Shown: positions 45,305 through 55,244, counted from the stretch's first letter. The stretch is 64,000 nucleotides of DNA from Pseudomonas purpurea (GCF_039908635.1 NZ_CP150918.1:2537001-2601000); one strand, 5' to 3'. A program made the numbers and translations. Notes: generated from the sequence alone by a model not told the origin.

Positions 45305-46038
45305 GTGTAAGCCCCTTGACCAAATGGTGATCTGTTCTGGTTGGTTCGCTGAAACGTGTAGCCCTTGCGGTAAATAAACCCTGTTACCGCAGCCAGGACG
45401 ACAGGGCTGGCCTGTCGACTACACAACAGGCACCGGGCCTGAGATGTAGTCCTGCTGAGAAGCTGCTACGCAATGACGTCACAAGGGACAAAAGCCGCGA
45501 TCCGCCTGGAGGTTGTTGCCGACATTCGGCCACACATGCCGTGAGGGTTTCGCCAATGCTTCTTGTCCAGGTTGCGGACGCTCATGCCAGGTCAACTTCA
45601 TCAATCTGCCTTGTGGGCAGTACCTTTACGGTCGAACAGCTCGGCGGTCGGACGAGGCTGCTCGTTAACACTTTGCCTGTACTCCCGATCAGGGAGACGT
45701 CCGCATCATGCAAGGGCAAATTGAAAGCGTCAACGGCTTTGTAGTGTTTTTTTAATGGCACTACATATTTATTTTCCGCCACTGAACGCACGCTCACAGG
45801 CGCTGTCCAGAGCCTTTCCTGGGGCAAACGGAGGTTGAGGAAAGTTTGCAGGGGGCGAGTATTAAAAGTGACCGGCTGGCCGGGGTCTGACTGACGCTAT
45901 CTAAAAATCAAATAGGCTGCGGGTTTCAAACTGTGTCAGTTTCATGGCGCCTGTAATGGGGCGAGTGATAGGACGATCTCGCTAACGGGGTCGCCGTGGT
46001 CTATCGGAAACCGACTATTTGAAACAAGGACGTAAGTG
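45305..46038. other. 734-base region upstream of aprA, no confident gene
   Basis: The longest non-coding stretch in the window. Short frames at 45541-45744 (+) and 45582-45827 (-) lack ribosome-binding sites, do not show GC-rich third positions and match no family. It should contain the promoter and regulatory sites of aprA, which is usually under quorum or Gac/Rsm control in fluorescent pseudomonads. I saw no clear hairpin or repeat. Confidence 0.6.
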
Positions 46039-47460
46039 ATGTCGCAAGCCAAAGCAAAAGCGGTTGTATCTTCAGGCCAGGTCAGCTCGGCCTACTCTCA
46101 GGTCGACGCCTTCAGCCATCTGTATGATCGTGGCGGTAGTGAGTTGATCAATGGCAAACCTTCCTTCACCGCCGATCAGGCGGCTGATTCCATCCTGCGC
46201 AAGAACATGTCCTGGCACGATAAGGACGCCAACGGCAAGGTCGAGCTGAGTTTCAGCTTCATGAACAAGCCTCCTGCCAACTACGACCCGAAACTGGGCA
46301 CCTTCAGCGAGTTCAGCGACCTGCAGAAAGAGCAGGCGAAACTGGCGCTGCAGTCCTGGTCGGACGTGGCCAACGTGAGCTTCAAAGAAGGCGCGGCCAG
46401 CGGTGACGGTCACCTGAGCTTCGGTAACTACAACGTCAGCACTGGCGGTGCAGCGTTCGCCTACCTGCCGTCGGGCGGCAGCTATGACGGTCAGTCCTGG
46501 TACCTGATCAACGATAAGTACCGGGTCAACGAGACGCCGGGCACCAACAACTACGGCCGTCAGACCCTGACCCACGAAATCGGTCACAGCCTGGGCCTGT
46601 CCCATCCTGGCGTCTATAACGCTGGTAATGGCAACCCGACCTATAACGACGTGACCTACGCCCAGGACACCCGTGGCTACAGCCTGATGAGCTACTGGAG
46701 CGAGAACAACACCGGCCAGGACTTCAAGGGCGCATACGCGTCGGCGCCGCTGATGGATGACATCGTTGCCGTGCAGAAACTCTACGGTGCCAACCTCAGC
46801 ACCCGTGCCGATGACACCGTGTACGGTTTCAACTCCAATGCCGAGCGCGATTTCTACAGCGCTACCTCTGCAGCTTCCAAGCTGGTGTTCTCGGTGTGGG
46901 ATGGCGGTGGCAACGACACCCTGGACTTCTCCGGTTTCGCCCAGAACCAGAAGATCAACCTCAATGAAGGTTCGTTCTCCGACGTGGGCGGCCTGGTCGG
47001 CAACGTCTCCATTGCCCATGGCGTGACCGTGGAAAATGCTATCGGTGGTTCGGGCAACGACCTGCTGATCGGTAACGCGGCGGCCAACCTGATCGAAGGC
47101 GGTGCCGGCAACGACATCATCTTCGGTGGTGGCGGCGGCGATTCCTTGTGGGGCGGGGAAGGCGCGGACACCTTCGTGTACGGCGCGGCCTCCGATTCGA
47201 CCATGACGGCGCCAGACTGGATCATGGATTTCACCAGCGGCCTGGACAAGATCGACCTGTCGGGCATCAAGGAGTTCGCAACCGGCGCGGCCACGCTGAA
47301 CTTCGTCAGCGGCTTCACCGGCCATGCCGGCGACGCGATCCTGACGTACTTCGCCGAAACCAATCAGACCAGCCTGTACATCGACCTCACCGGCCAGGGC
47401 GCCGTTGATTTCGCGGTAGGCACGGTTGGTCAGGCAGCAGCGACTGACTTTATCGCCTGA
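46039..47460 (+). CDS. aprA: Serralysin-type extracellular zinc metalloprotease
   Basis: A 473-residue secreted protease. No N-terminal signal peptide; export is by a type I system that reads the C-terminus (QAAATDFIA). Catalytic zinc motif [12 protein letters not shown] has His179, Glu180, His183 and His189; the Met-turn SLMSYW (215-220) supplies Tyr219. RTX calcium repeats at about 336-380 read [37 protein letters not shown]. The ATG at 46039 is used; GTG three bases upstream is possible. Unusually, no inhibitor (aprI), aprDEF or lipase genes follow; a Fec system does. Confidence 0.93.
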   Translation: MSQAKAKAVVSSGQVSSAYSQVDAFSHLYDRGGSELINGKPSFTADQAADSILRKNMSWHDKDANGKVELSFSFMNKPPANYDPKLGTFSEFSDLQKEQAKLALQSWSDVANVSFKEGAASGDGHLSFGNYNVSTGGAAFAYLPSGGSYDGQSWYLINDKYRVNETPGTNNYGRQTLTHEIGHSLGLSHPGVYNAGNGNPTYNDVTYAQDTRGYSLMSYWSENNTGQDFKGAYASAPLMDDIVAVQKLYGANLSTRADDTVYGFNSNAERDFYSATSAASKLVFSVWDGGGNDTLDFSGFAQNQKINLNEGSFSDVGGLVGNVSIAHGVTVENAIGGSGNDLLIGNAAANLIEGGAGNDIIFGGGGGDSLWGGEGADTFVYGAASDSTMTAPDWIMDFTSGLDKIDLSGIKEFATGAATLNFVSGFTGHAGDAILTYFAETNQTSLYIDLTGQGAVDFAVGTVGQAAATDFIA

Positions 47461-47551
47461 TCCACGTACACGGGGAGCGGCGCGTCATGCGTCGCTCCTT
47501 GAAGGGTGATAGCGCGGGCACCTGCCTATTGCCAACTCCAGAGTGCTACAT

Positions 47552-47572
47552 GACAATGCGATTCATTATCAC
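47552..47572 (+). promoter_or_regulatory. Fur box upstream of ECF sigma factor gene
   Basis: GACAATGCGATTCATTATCA (47552-47571) resembles the Fur consensus GATAATGATAATCATTATC, particularly AATGCGATTCATTATC. It lies 20-40 bases before the sigma factor start, implying iron repression of the unit. Confidence 0.6.
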
Positions 47573-47590
47573 TAGTGAATTTTCATCGTC

Positions 47591-48112
47591 ATGCCCGTCA
47601 ACGACCTTTCTCTGCGCAGTGCCGTCAATGACTTGTACTGCGAGCATCACGGCTGGCTGCTCGGTTGGTTGCGCAAACGCCTGGCCAGTGCCTGCGATGC
47701 CGCGGACCTGACGCAAGACACGTTCGTGCGTGTCATCAAGGCCCGCAACGCCACGGACATTCGCGAACCACGGCCGTACCTGTCGAGAGTCGCCAAGGGT
47801 TTGCTGATCGATTTGTTTCGCCGCCGTTCGCTGGAACAGTCCTACCTGGACGTCCTGGCCTGTGCGCCTGAAGGGGAGCAACCGTCCCTCGAAGAACAGG
47901 CGATCATGCTGCAAGCCTTGCTGGAAATCGATCGAATGCTCGAAGGCCTGGGTTCGAAGGTCAAGCAGGTGTTTATCCTGTCCCAGTTCGAAGGCCTGAC
48001 CTATCCGGACATCGCCGGGCGGCTGGGCATTTCGACGCGCACGGTGAACAACTACATGGCCAAGGCCATGGAGCATTGCTGCCTGATGCAACTACAGATG
48101 CCGTTGTCATGA
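47591..48112 (+). CDS. FecI-like ECF RNA polymerase sigma factor
   Basis: A 173-residue sigma factor of the iron-starvation group. Region 2 is visible as NDLYCEHHGWLLGWLRKRL, then AADLTQDTFVRVIKAR and LSRVAKGLLIDLFRRRSL; region 4 as SQFEGLTYPDIAGRLGISTR followed by TVNNYMAKAM. It would direct transcription of the TonB receptor gene once the FecR-like protein relays the uptake signal. A Fur box precedes it. Its stop overlaps the fecR-like start by four bases. Confidence 0.88.
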   Translation: MPVNDLSLRSAVNDLYCEHHGWLLGWLRKRLASACDAADLTQDTFVRVIKARNATDIREPRPYLSRVAKGLLIDLFRRRSLEQSYLDVLACAPEGEQPSLEEQAIMLQALLEIDRMLEGLGSKVKQVFILSQFEGLTYPDIAGRLGISTRTVNNYMAKAMEHCCLMQLQMPLS

Positions 48113-49068
48113 AGTCCCCCAAATCCCCTTTGTCAGCCCTCGAATCGCAAGCCTTGAGTGCGGCGGCGCACTGGTACGCTCGGCTTGAATCGGGACAGGC
48201 CAGCGACGAGGACCGCCAGAATTGGCGCGCGTGGCAAGCCGCCGACGCCTTGCATCAGCGGGCCTGGCAGCGGATCGAGTCGGTGCGCCAGCAGATGGGC
48301 CGCGTGCCGGGTGCGTTTGTCGCGCCGACCTTGCAGGGCGCTGATCGATCGCGGCGCCAGGTGCTGCGCAGCGTGGTGGTGCTGGCGTCGGCCAGTTCGC
48401 TGGGCTGGTTGAGTTGGCGCAGCGAGACGGCTCAACACCTGCTGGCCGATTACCGTACGGCAGTCGGTGAGCGGCGGGAGGTGCGGCTGGCCGATGGCAC
48501 CTCGCTGATGCTCAACACCGACACTTCGGTCAACGTTCGCTTTGACGGCGGGCAGCGCTTGCTTGAATTGCTCTGGGGGGAAATCCTCATCAGTACGGCG
48601 GCAGACCCACTGAGGCGACCGTTCCGGGTAAACACGCTCCATGGTCAGGTGCAGGCCCTGGGGACGCGCTTCATTGTTCGCTCGCAAGTCCGTGGCGGTG
48701 AGGTGGCGGTGCTGGAGAAAGCGGTGCAGGTCAGCCTTCCCGGCGGTGGCCCGACGGTGCGACTGGAAGCCGGGCAGCGCCTGAGCTTCAACGCCCTGAC
48801 GCTGGGAGCCATCCGCCACAACGATGCGTCAGTGGGCGCCTGGCAGCAGGGCAGCATCATTGCTGTCGACCGGCCACTGGCCGAGTTGCTGGACGACCTG
48901 TCCCGTTATCGCCCCGGTGTGCTGCGTTGTGACGCGGCCGTTGCCGAGCTGAAAATCTCCGGTGCCTTCCCGGTCGATAACACCGACCTGGCACTGGCGG
49001 CGTTGCAGAGTGGTTTTTCCCTCAACATCACCCGCTACAGCCGTTACTGGGTCAGGGTTTCGGCCTAG
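48109..49068 (+). CDS. FecR-like anti-sigma/sigma regulator
   Basis: A 319-residue inner-membrane regulator. The N-terminal cytoplasmic part (about 10-80) binds the sigma factor (ALSAAAHWYARLESGQASDE, then WRAWQAADALHQRAWQRIE). A membrane segment near 85-103 (VLRSVVVLASASSLGWLSW) and a periplasmic FecR domain (YRTAVGERREVRLADGTSLM, then VNTLHGQVQALGTRFIV) follow. The start at 48109 overlaps the sigma gene (ATGA). Confidence 0.88.
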   Translation: MKSPKSPLSALESQALSAAAHWYARLESGQASDEDRQNWRAWQAADALHQRAWQRIESVRQQMGRVPGAFVAPTLQGADRSRRQVLRSVVVLASASSLGWLSWRSETAQHLLADYRTAVGERREVRLADGTSLMLNTDTSVNVRFDGGQRLLELLWGEILISTAADPLRRPFRVNTLHGQVQALGTRFIVRSQVRGGEVAVLEKAVQVSLPGGGPTVRLEAGQRLSFNALTLGAIRHNDASVGAWQQGSIIAVDRPLAELLDDLSRYRPGVLRCDAAVAELKISGAFPVDNTDLALAALQSGFSLNITRYSRYWVRVSA

Positions 49069-49173
49069 CTCTGCCAGGTTCTTGAGAATATTTTTAGCTT
49101 TTTGCACTTTTCATTGGCGTTGTTCGGCTCATCCCTCAGTGAATTCAAATGATGGTTATGGGGGAGGGTAAGC

Positions 49174-51654
49174 ATGTCTTTTGTGTACAAGCCGAGTGCG
49201 GGTCGCCTGTCGAGTGCGGTGAGGGGTGGGCTGCTGGCGCTGGCAACTGTCAGTGCCGGATCGTTGGCGGCGGTGCCGGCGTCGGCGACCGAGCAGCATT
49301 TGGTGCAATCGTTTGATATCGCCGCAGGTAACCTGACCGAGGTACTGACTCGTTTCGCCAGTGCGGCCGGCGCGGCCATTTCATTCGACGCCCGACAAAC
49401 CGAAGGGCTGCATTCGCCGGGGTTGAAGGGCTCGTTCGGGATCGGCGAAGGGTTTGCCCGGATCCTCGGCAACAGCACGCTGCAAGCCGAACCGCAGGCC
49501 AATGGCAGTTATGTACTGCGCCCCCGACCTGCCAACGGCTCAGCCCTGGAGCTGGGCGCCACGAGCATTAATGCGCAAATGCTCGGTGCGACCACCCAAG
49601 ACAGTGGCTCCTACACCACGGGTGCAGTCACCATCGGCAAGGGCGAGCATTCGCTCAAGGAGACCCCGCAATCGGTCACCGTGATGACCCGCAAGATGCT
49701 CGATGACCAGAACCTGAACACCATCGATCAGGTCATGGAAAAGACCCCGGGCATCACCGTTTACGACTCGACCATGGGCGGCAAGTATTTCTACTCCCGT
49801 GGTTTCCGCATGAGCGGCCAATATCAGTACGACGGCGTGCCGCTGGACATGGGCAACAGCTATGTCCAGGCCGACAGCTTCAGCAGCGACATGGCGTTTT
49901 ACGACCGGGTTGAAGTGCTGCGCGGCGCAGTAGGCATGATGAAAGGCTCGGGCGGCACGGCAGGCGGTGTGAACTTCGTGCGTAAACGTGGCCAGGGCAC
50001 CGCGAAAACCGAACTCGATTTGTCGGGCGGTACGTGGGACAACTATCGCGGGCAAGTGGACACCGGCGGGCCGCTTAACGAGTCCGGCACCTTGCGCGGC
50101 AGGGCGGTGATCGCCGAACAGAGCCGGCATGCCTTTTACGACAACGACAAACGCAAGGATCAGGTCTACTACGGCGCGCTCGATTACGACCTGACGCCCG
50201 AAACGGCGCTAGGCCTGGGGATCGCTTATGAAGACGTCGACGCCAGCCCTTGCTGGGGCGGCCTGCCAAGGTACAAATCCGGTGCGGACCTGAAGCTCAG
50301 CCGCTCGACCTGCCTGGACCCATCCTGGAACACCTGGCGCAGCAAGCGGACCACTTACTTCGGTGACCTGAAACACCAGTTCAACGATGATTGGGCACTC
50401 AAGGTGGCGGGGGTCTATACGCAGAATACCCAGGACACGAAATACGCCTTTGCTGCCAGCTCTGTGGCTCCGGGTACCAGCAGCACTCGCCTGCTGGGCA
50501 GTCTGTATGATTACGATCAGGTCGATTATGGCCTCGACGCTTATATAGACGGAAAGTTTGAAGCCCTCGGCCAGCAACATGAACTGGTGCTCGGGGTGAA
50601 CGCCAGCCGTTCGAACAAGGACGACTTCTATGCGGTCTCCTTCCTCAAACAGAACCAGAACGTATTCAATCCCGACCGGCATGTACCGCAACCGGACGAC
50701 AGCTACTTCATCGACAACGCCTCACGCGGTGGGCCGGTCAAGTCGATCACCAAACAGTACGGCGCCTACTCCACGCTACGGTTGAAGGTGGCGGACCCGC
50801 TGACCTTCATCGTCGGCAGTCGGGTGAGCTGGTACAAATCGGACACGGATTCGTTCTTCATCGACTCGGGTATCGCACAAACGGCCAAGACGACGGAAAC
50901 CGGTCAGGTCACACCGTTTGCCGGCCTGTTGTTCGACCTCAACGAGCACCTGACGGCCTACGCCAGCTACTCCGACATCTTCACGCCACAAGGCAATGCC
51001 AGAACCCAAAGTGGATCGGCACTGACACCGCTGCTGGGCCAGAGCTATGAGTTGGGTATCAAGGGTGAGTGGTTCGACGGTCGCCTGAACAGTGCGTTCA
51101 ACGTGTTCCGTACGGTGCAGAAGGATCAGGCGCAAACCGACTACAACTCGTCCTGCGCGTCCTCGGATGGCTACTGCTATCTCAACGCCGGCAAGGTCCG
51201 GGCCCAGGGCTTCGAAGCCGAAGTCAGCGGCGAGGTTATCGACCGCCTGCAACTGTTGGCCGGTTATACCTACACCCAGACCAAAACCCTGGAAGACATC
51301 GACAGCGGCAAAAACGGTGCGGCGTTCAACACCTATGTGCCACGGCACATGTTGCGGATGTGGGGCGATTACAGCCTCAGCGGTCCGCTGGAGCGCTTCT
51401 CGATTGGCGCCGGGGTCAATGCGCAAAGCGACAACTTCCGCAGTTCGCCGGCAACCGGCAACCGCATCACCCAGGCCGGCTATGCCGTCTGGAGCGGTCG
51501 CATCGGCTATCGCATCGATGACACCTGGTCGGTGGCACTCAACGGCAACAACCTGTTCGACAAGCGCTACTACCGCACCGTTGGCACCGAAACGTTCGGC
51601 AATTACTACGGTGATCCGCGCAACTTCATGGTGTCGGTCAAAGCCGATTTCTGA
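49174..51654 (+). CDS. TonB-dependent ferric-siderophore receptor with signalling domain
   Basis: An 826-residue outer-membrane receptor. A signal peptide (about 1-39) is followed by an STN signalling domain (about 45-112: SFDIAAGNLTEVLTRFASAA, then ILGNSTLQAEPQANGSYVL), the plug (about 155-270: LKETPQSVTVMTRKML, RVEVLRGAVGMMKGSGGTAG), and a beta-barrel ending in MVSVKADF with terminal Phe. It resembles FpvA/FoxA/FhuE-type siderophore receptors; the ligand is unknown. With the sigma factor and FecR-like protein it forms a cell-surface signalling unit, transcribed in order with a 105-base spacer. Confidence 0.9.
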   Translation: MSFVYKPSAGRLSSAVRGGLLALATVSAGSLAAVPASATEQHLVQSFDIAAGNLTEVLTRFASAAGAAISFDARQTEGLHSPGLKGSFGIGEGFARILGNSTLQAEPQANGSYVLRPRPANGSALELGATSINAQMLGATTQDSGSYTTGAVTIGKGEHSLKETPQSVTVMTRKMLDDQNLNTIDQVMEKTPGITVYDSTMGGKYFYSRGFRMSGQYQYDGVPLDMGNSYVQADSFSSDMAFYDRVEVLRGAVGMMKGSGGTAGGVNFVRKRGQGTAKTELDLSGGTWDNYRGQVDTGGPLNESGTLRGRAVIAEQSRHAFYDNDKRKDQVYYGALDYDLTPETALGLGIAYEDVDASPCWGGLPRYKSGADLKLSRSTCLDPSWNTWRSKRTTYFGDLKHQFNDDWALKVAGVYTQNTQDTKYAFAASSVAPGTSSTRLLGSLYDYDQVDYGLDAYIDGKFEALGQQHELVLGVNASRSNKDDFYAVSFLKQNQNVFNPDRHVPQPDDSYFIDNASRGGPVKSITKQYGAYSTLRLKVADPLTFIVGSRVSWYKSDTDSFFIDSGIAQTAKTTETGQVTPFAGLLFDLNEHLTAYASYSDIFTPQGNARTQSGSALTPLLGQSYELGIKGEWFDGRLNSAFNVFRTVQKDQAQTDYNSSCASSDGYCYLNAGKVRAQGFEAEVSGEVIDRLQLLAGYTYTQTKTLEDIDSGKNGAAFNTYVPRHMLRMWGDYSLSGPLERFSIGAGVNAQSDNFRSSPATGNRITQAGYAVWSGRIGYRIDDTWSVALNGNNLFDKRYYRTVGTETFGNYYGDPRNFMVSVKADF

Positions 51655-51670
51655 TTGGCAGCACTTGTGA

Positions 51671-51695
51671 AAACGCTCCGCAATGCGGGGCGTTT
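51671..51695 (+). terminator. Terminator hairpin after TonB receptor
   Basis: AAACGCTCCGC pairs with GCGGGGCGTTT (loop AAT, one G-U pair), directly downstream of the receptor stop and upstream of the convergent MFS gene. Confidence 0.65.
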
Positions 51696-51757
51696 CTGTT
51701 GTTGGCGGGGGCTGCCGGGGCCCCGTGGTGTCAGGCCGCTTGTGCGGGCAGACCGTG

Positions 51758-53381
51758 TCAGTTCTTGTCCAGGTTCACATCCTTGGTTTCACGCAGGCAG
51801 ATCATGCCCACGACCAGGCTCACCCCGGTGATCAGCACCGGATACCACAAGCCGTAGAAGATATCGCCGGTGTACACCACCAGCGCGAACGACACCGTCG
51901 GCAGGAAACCGCCGAACCAGCCGTTGCCGATGTGGTAGGGCAGGGACATCGAGGTGTATCGGATGCGCGTCGGGAACAACTCGACCATCAACGCCGCCAA
52001 CGGTCCGTAGCACATTGCCGAGATGATAATCAGCGCCACGATCAGCGCCACGATCATCGGTTTGTTGATGAGTTGGGCGTCGGCCGTTTGCGGGTAACCG
52101 GCCAGGGTCACGGCGCCGCGCAGGGCTGCCTCGTCGTAGCCGTCGATTTTCACATCACCAATGCTCACCTGCACGCCGCTGCCAGCGGGGGCGGCTGCAC
52201 TGCTGTAGGGCAAGCCCTGTTTGACCAGGAACGTCTTGACCTTGTCGCAAGGGCTGTCGAAACGTGCCTTGCCCACCGGGTCGAACTGGAAGGTGCAGGT
52301 GGCCGGGTCCGCCAGCACGGTGATGGGTGCCTGTTGGCTGGCGCGGTCGATGGCCGGGTTGGCGTAGTGGGCCAGGGTCTTGAAGATCGGGAAGTACAGC
52401 ACGGTGGCCAGTAACAGGCCGAGCATGAGGATCGGTTTGCGCCCGACCCGGTCCGAGAGCCAGCCAAAGAAAATGAAGAACGGCGCGCCGATGATCACGC
52501 TGACGATCAGCAAGGTGTTGGCCAGGGCCGGGTCCATTTTCAGGAACTGGGTGAGGAAGAACAGCACGTAGAACTGCGCGGCGTAGAAGGTCACCGCTTG
52601 CCCGGCGTTGATGCTGAACAACGCGATCAACACCACTTTGAGGTTCTCCCATTGGCCGAACGACTCGCGAATCGGCGCCTTGCAGACCTTGCCTTCCTCT
52701 TTCATTTTCAGGAAGGCCGGCGACTCATGCAGGCTCAAGCGGATCCAGGTGGAAATCCCCAACAGTACGATCGACAGCAGGAACGGAATCCGCCAGCCCC
52801 AGACTTCAAACTGGTCCCCGGTGAAGTAGCGGCACCCGAGCACCACCAACAGCGACAGCAGCAAACCAAGGGTGGCCGTGGACTGAATCCAACTGGTGTG
52901 GAAACCCCGTTTGCCAACGGGCGCATGTTCGGCAACGTAGGTGGCCGCGCCGCCATACTCGCCGCCCAGCGCCAGGCCCTGGAGCATGCGCAGCACCACC
53001 AGAATGATCGGCGCGGCGATGCCGATGCTGGCGTAGGTCGGCAGCAGGGCCGACGCAGAACGTTGCCAGGCCCATCAGGATGATGGTGGCGAGGAAGGTG
53101 TATTTACGCCCGATCATGTCTCCCAGCCGACCGAACACCAGCGCGCCGAATGGCCGCACGATGAAACCGGCGGCGAAAGCCATCAGCGCAAAAATGAACG
53201 CGGTCGTGTCGTTGACCCCGGCGAAGAACTGTTTGCTGATGACCGCCGCGAGGGCGCCGTAGAGAAAGAAGTCATACCACTCGAACACTGTCCCGAGCGA
53301 TGAGGCGAAGATGACTTTCTGGGTGTCCTTGCTGGTGCCGGCGCTGAGTGTCCCCGCGATGGCTGGTGCCTGTTCTGACAT
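51758..53381 (-). pseudogene. MFS metabolite:H+ symporter, broken by +1 frameshift
   Basis: An inner-membrane transporter of the MHS group (ShiA/ProP-like). The N-terminal part (MSEQAPAIAGTLSAG from 53381; FEWYDFFLYGALAAVISKQF; RPFGALVFGRLGDMIGRKYT) and the C-terminal part (LRMLQGLALGGEYGGAATYV to KDVNLDKN) are in different frames. Dropping one base from GGG at 53047-53049 restores VGLLPTYASIGIAAPIILVV between them and gives 540 residues. A long periplasmic insert (about 305-385) with two Cys is typical of the longer members. Either a sequencing error or a recent mutation. Neighbouring GMC oxidoreductase suggests uptake of its substrate. Confidence 0.8.
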
Positions 53382-53457
53382 ATCGGTATCCCTCACAGTG
53401 ATTATTTATTGTTGTTCCACTGGTGCCGCCATGATTGGCGCGATATCGGTGAAGCTC

Positions 53458-55110
53458 CTACACGTGCGGTTCGGTGATCTGTTGTGTTTGCGGGGTGAGA
53501 CTCCTTGTCGATGAGGCCAGAATCAGCTGCGCCGCTTTTTCGGCGATCATCAGCGTGGGTGAACAGGTATTGCCCGAGGTAATGCGCGGCATGATCGAGG
53601 CGTCGGCGATGCGCAGCCCCGGTATGCCATGAACGCGCAGTTGAGCGTCGACCACGGCCTGTTGATCGTGGCCCATTCGGCAGGTGCCCACCGGATGGAA
53701 AATAGTAGTCCCGATTCGCGCTGCGGCTTCGTGCAGTTGCGCTTCGTTGCGCAATTCGGCGCCGGGCAGGTACTCGAACGGGTTGAACGGTTGCAGGGCC
53801 GGGGCGGCGACGATGCGCCGGGTCAGGCGAATGGCGTCGGCAGCGACCCGCAAATCTTCGGGGTGGCTCAAGTAGTTGGGCTGGATCAGCGGCGCTTCCT
53901 GCGGGTCGGCGGATCGGATGTCGACCCGGCCACGGCTCTGCGGTCGCAGGTCGCAGACCGAGGCGGTGAAGGCCGGGAACGCATGCAACGGCTCGCCGAA
54001 ACGCTCCAGGGACAATGGCTGCACGTGGTATTCAAGGTTGGCCGAGGTCTGTTCCGGGCCGGAACGCGCGAACGCGCCCAGTTGGCTCGGCGCCATCGAC
54101 AACGGACCGCTGCGGTTGTAGAGGTAACGCAGGCCCATGCCCATCTTGCCCCACAGGCTGCCGGCGATCTGGTTCAGGGTGCGGGCGTTTTCCAGTTTGT
54201 AGATCAACCGCAACTGCAAGTGATCCTGCAAGTTGCCGCCGACGCCACTGAGCTCGTGGGCCACGCCGATTCCCAGGCGTTTGAGCAGGTTGCCCGGGCC
54301 GATGCCGGAGCGTTGCAGGATGCCCGGCGAGCCAACGGCACCGGCGCAGAGAATGATTTCCCGGCGCGCGGTAAAGCGTTGCGCCTGGCCTTGCCAGCGC
54401 GCACTGACGGCTTGGGCGCGGCCGTTTTCCAATAAGACGCGGTCGACCTCGACGTCGGTCAGCACCGTCAGGTTGGGGCGTTTACGCGCCGGTTTGAGAA
54501 ACGCCTTGGCGGCATTCCAGCGCACGCCGGCCTTCTGATTGACCTGAAAGTAGCCGCAGCCTTCGTTGTCGCCGGTGTTGAAGTCATCGATGCTGGCGAT
54601 GCCACTTTGCTCGGCCGCGTTGCGAAAGGCGTCGAGAATCGGCCATGACAGGCGCTGACGCTCGACCCGCCATTCACCCGCCGCACCGTGGTACTGCGTG
54701 TCGCCGGCAAAATGGTTTTCGCTTTGCTTGAACAGCGGCAACAGGTCATCCCAGCGCCAGCCCGGATTGCCCTCGGCTGCCCAGCCGTCATAGTCACGGG
54801 CCTGGCCGCGCATGTAGATCATGCCGTTGATGGAGGAACAACCGCCCAGGACCTTGCCGCGTGGGTAACTCAGCGCACGACCTTGCAGGCCGGGTTGGTC
54901 TTGGGTCTTGAAGCACCAGTCGGTGCGCGGGTTGCCGATGCAGAACAGATATCCGACCGGAATGTGAATCCACGGATAGTTATCACGCCCGCCGGCCTCC
55001 AGCAGCAGCACCCGGTGTTGCGGGTCGGCGGACAGCCGATTGGCCAGCAGGCAACCGGCCGGCCCGGCGCCGACCACGATGTAATCGTATGCATCAACGG
55101 CAGGTTGCAT
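53458..55110 (-). CDS. GMC family FAD-dependent oxidoreductase (alcohol/choline dehydrogenase-like)
   Basis: A 550-residue flavoenzyme that oxidises an alcohol. N-terminal ADP-binding motif YIVVGAGPAGCLLANRL (9-25); GMC signature 1 GKVLGGCSSINGMIYMRG (about 84-101); signature 2 GAVGSPGILQRSGIGP (about 254-269). The catalytic His lies in TIFHPVGTCRMG (about 478) and the second catalytic position in SGNTCSPTLMIAEKAA near the end. Substrate unknown. It lies upstream of the MFS symporter gene, same strand, and is divergent from a LysR gene, so the three probably form an inducible catabolic unit. Confidence 0.9.
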   Translation of the reverse strand: MQPAVDAYDYIVVGAGPAGCLLANRLSADPQHRVLLLEAGGRDNYPWIHIPVGYLFCIGNPRTDWCFKTQDQPGLQGRALSYPRGKVLGGCSSINGMIYMRGQARDYDGWAAEGNPGWRWDDLLPLFKQSENHFAGDTQYHGAAGEWRVERQRLSWPILDAFRNAAEQSGIASIDDFNTGDNEGCGYFQVNQKAGVRWNAAKAFLKPARKRPNLTVLTDVEVDRVLLENGRAQAVSARWQGQAQRFTARREIILCAGAVGSPGILQRSGIGPGNLLKRLGIGVAHELSGVGGNLQDHLQLRLIYKLENARTLNQIAGSLWGKMGMGLRYLYNRSGPLSMAPSQLGAFARSGPEQTSANLEYHVQPLSLERFGEPLHAFPAFTASVCDLRPQSRGRVDIRSADPQEAPLIQPNYLSHPEDLRVAADAIRLTRRIVAAPALQPFNPFEYLPGAELRNEAQLHEAAARIGTTIFHPVGTCRMGHDQQAVVDAQLRVHGIPGLRIADASIMPRITSGNTCSPTLMIAEKAAQLILASSTRSLTPQTQQITEPHV

Positions 55111-55154
55111 CCATGACCTCGCAGCGTGTTGTTCTTATTACGGTCCATCCTAGT

Positions 55155-55185
55155 TGTTAGTTTTCGGCAAAAGAATGTTAGTTTT
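55155..55185. promoter_or_regulatory. Direct repeats 21 bases apart, candidate operator
   Basis: TGTTAGTTTT occurs at 55155-55164 and again at 55176-55185, two helical turns apart, in the short divergent region between the GMC gene and the LysR gene. Proposed as a LysR-regulator binding site; unproven. Confidence 0.45.
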
Positions 55186-55244
55186 TGCTCAGCTGCTGTG
55201 CGTTTTTAAACAGCGTTGTCTCTTGGCATCGGCAAGGAAGGCTC

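Noticed and set aside
45582-45827. 81-codon minus-strand frame upstream of aprA
   Set aside because: TTG start without ribosome-binding site and no third-position GC bias; left as intergenic, though a decayed gene cannot be excluded.
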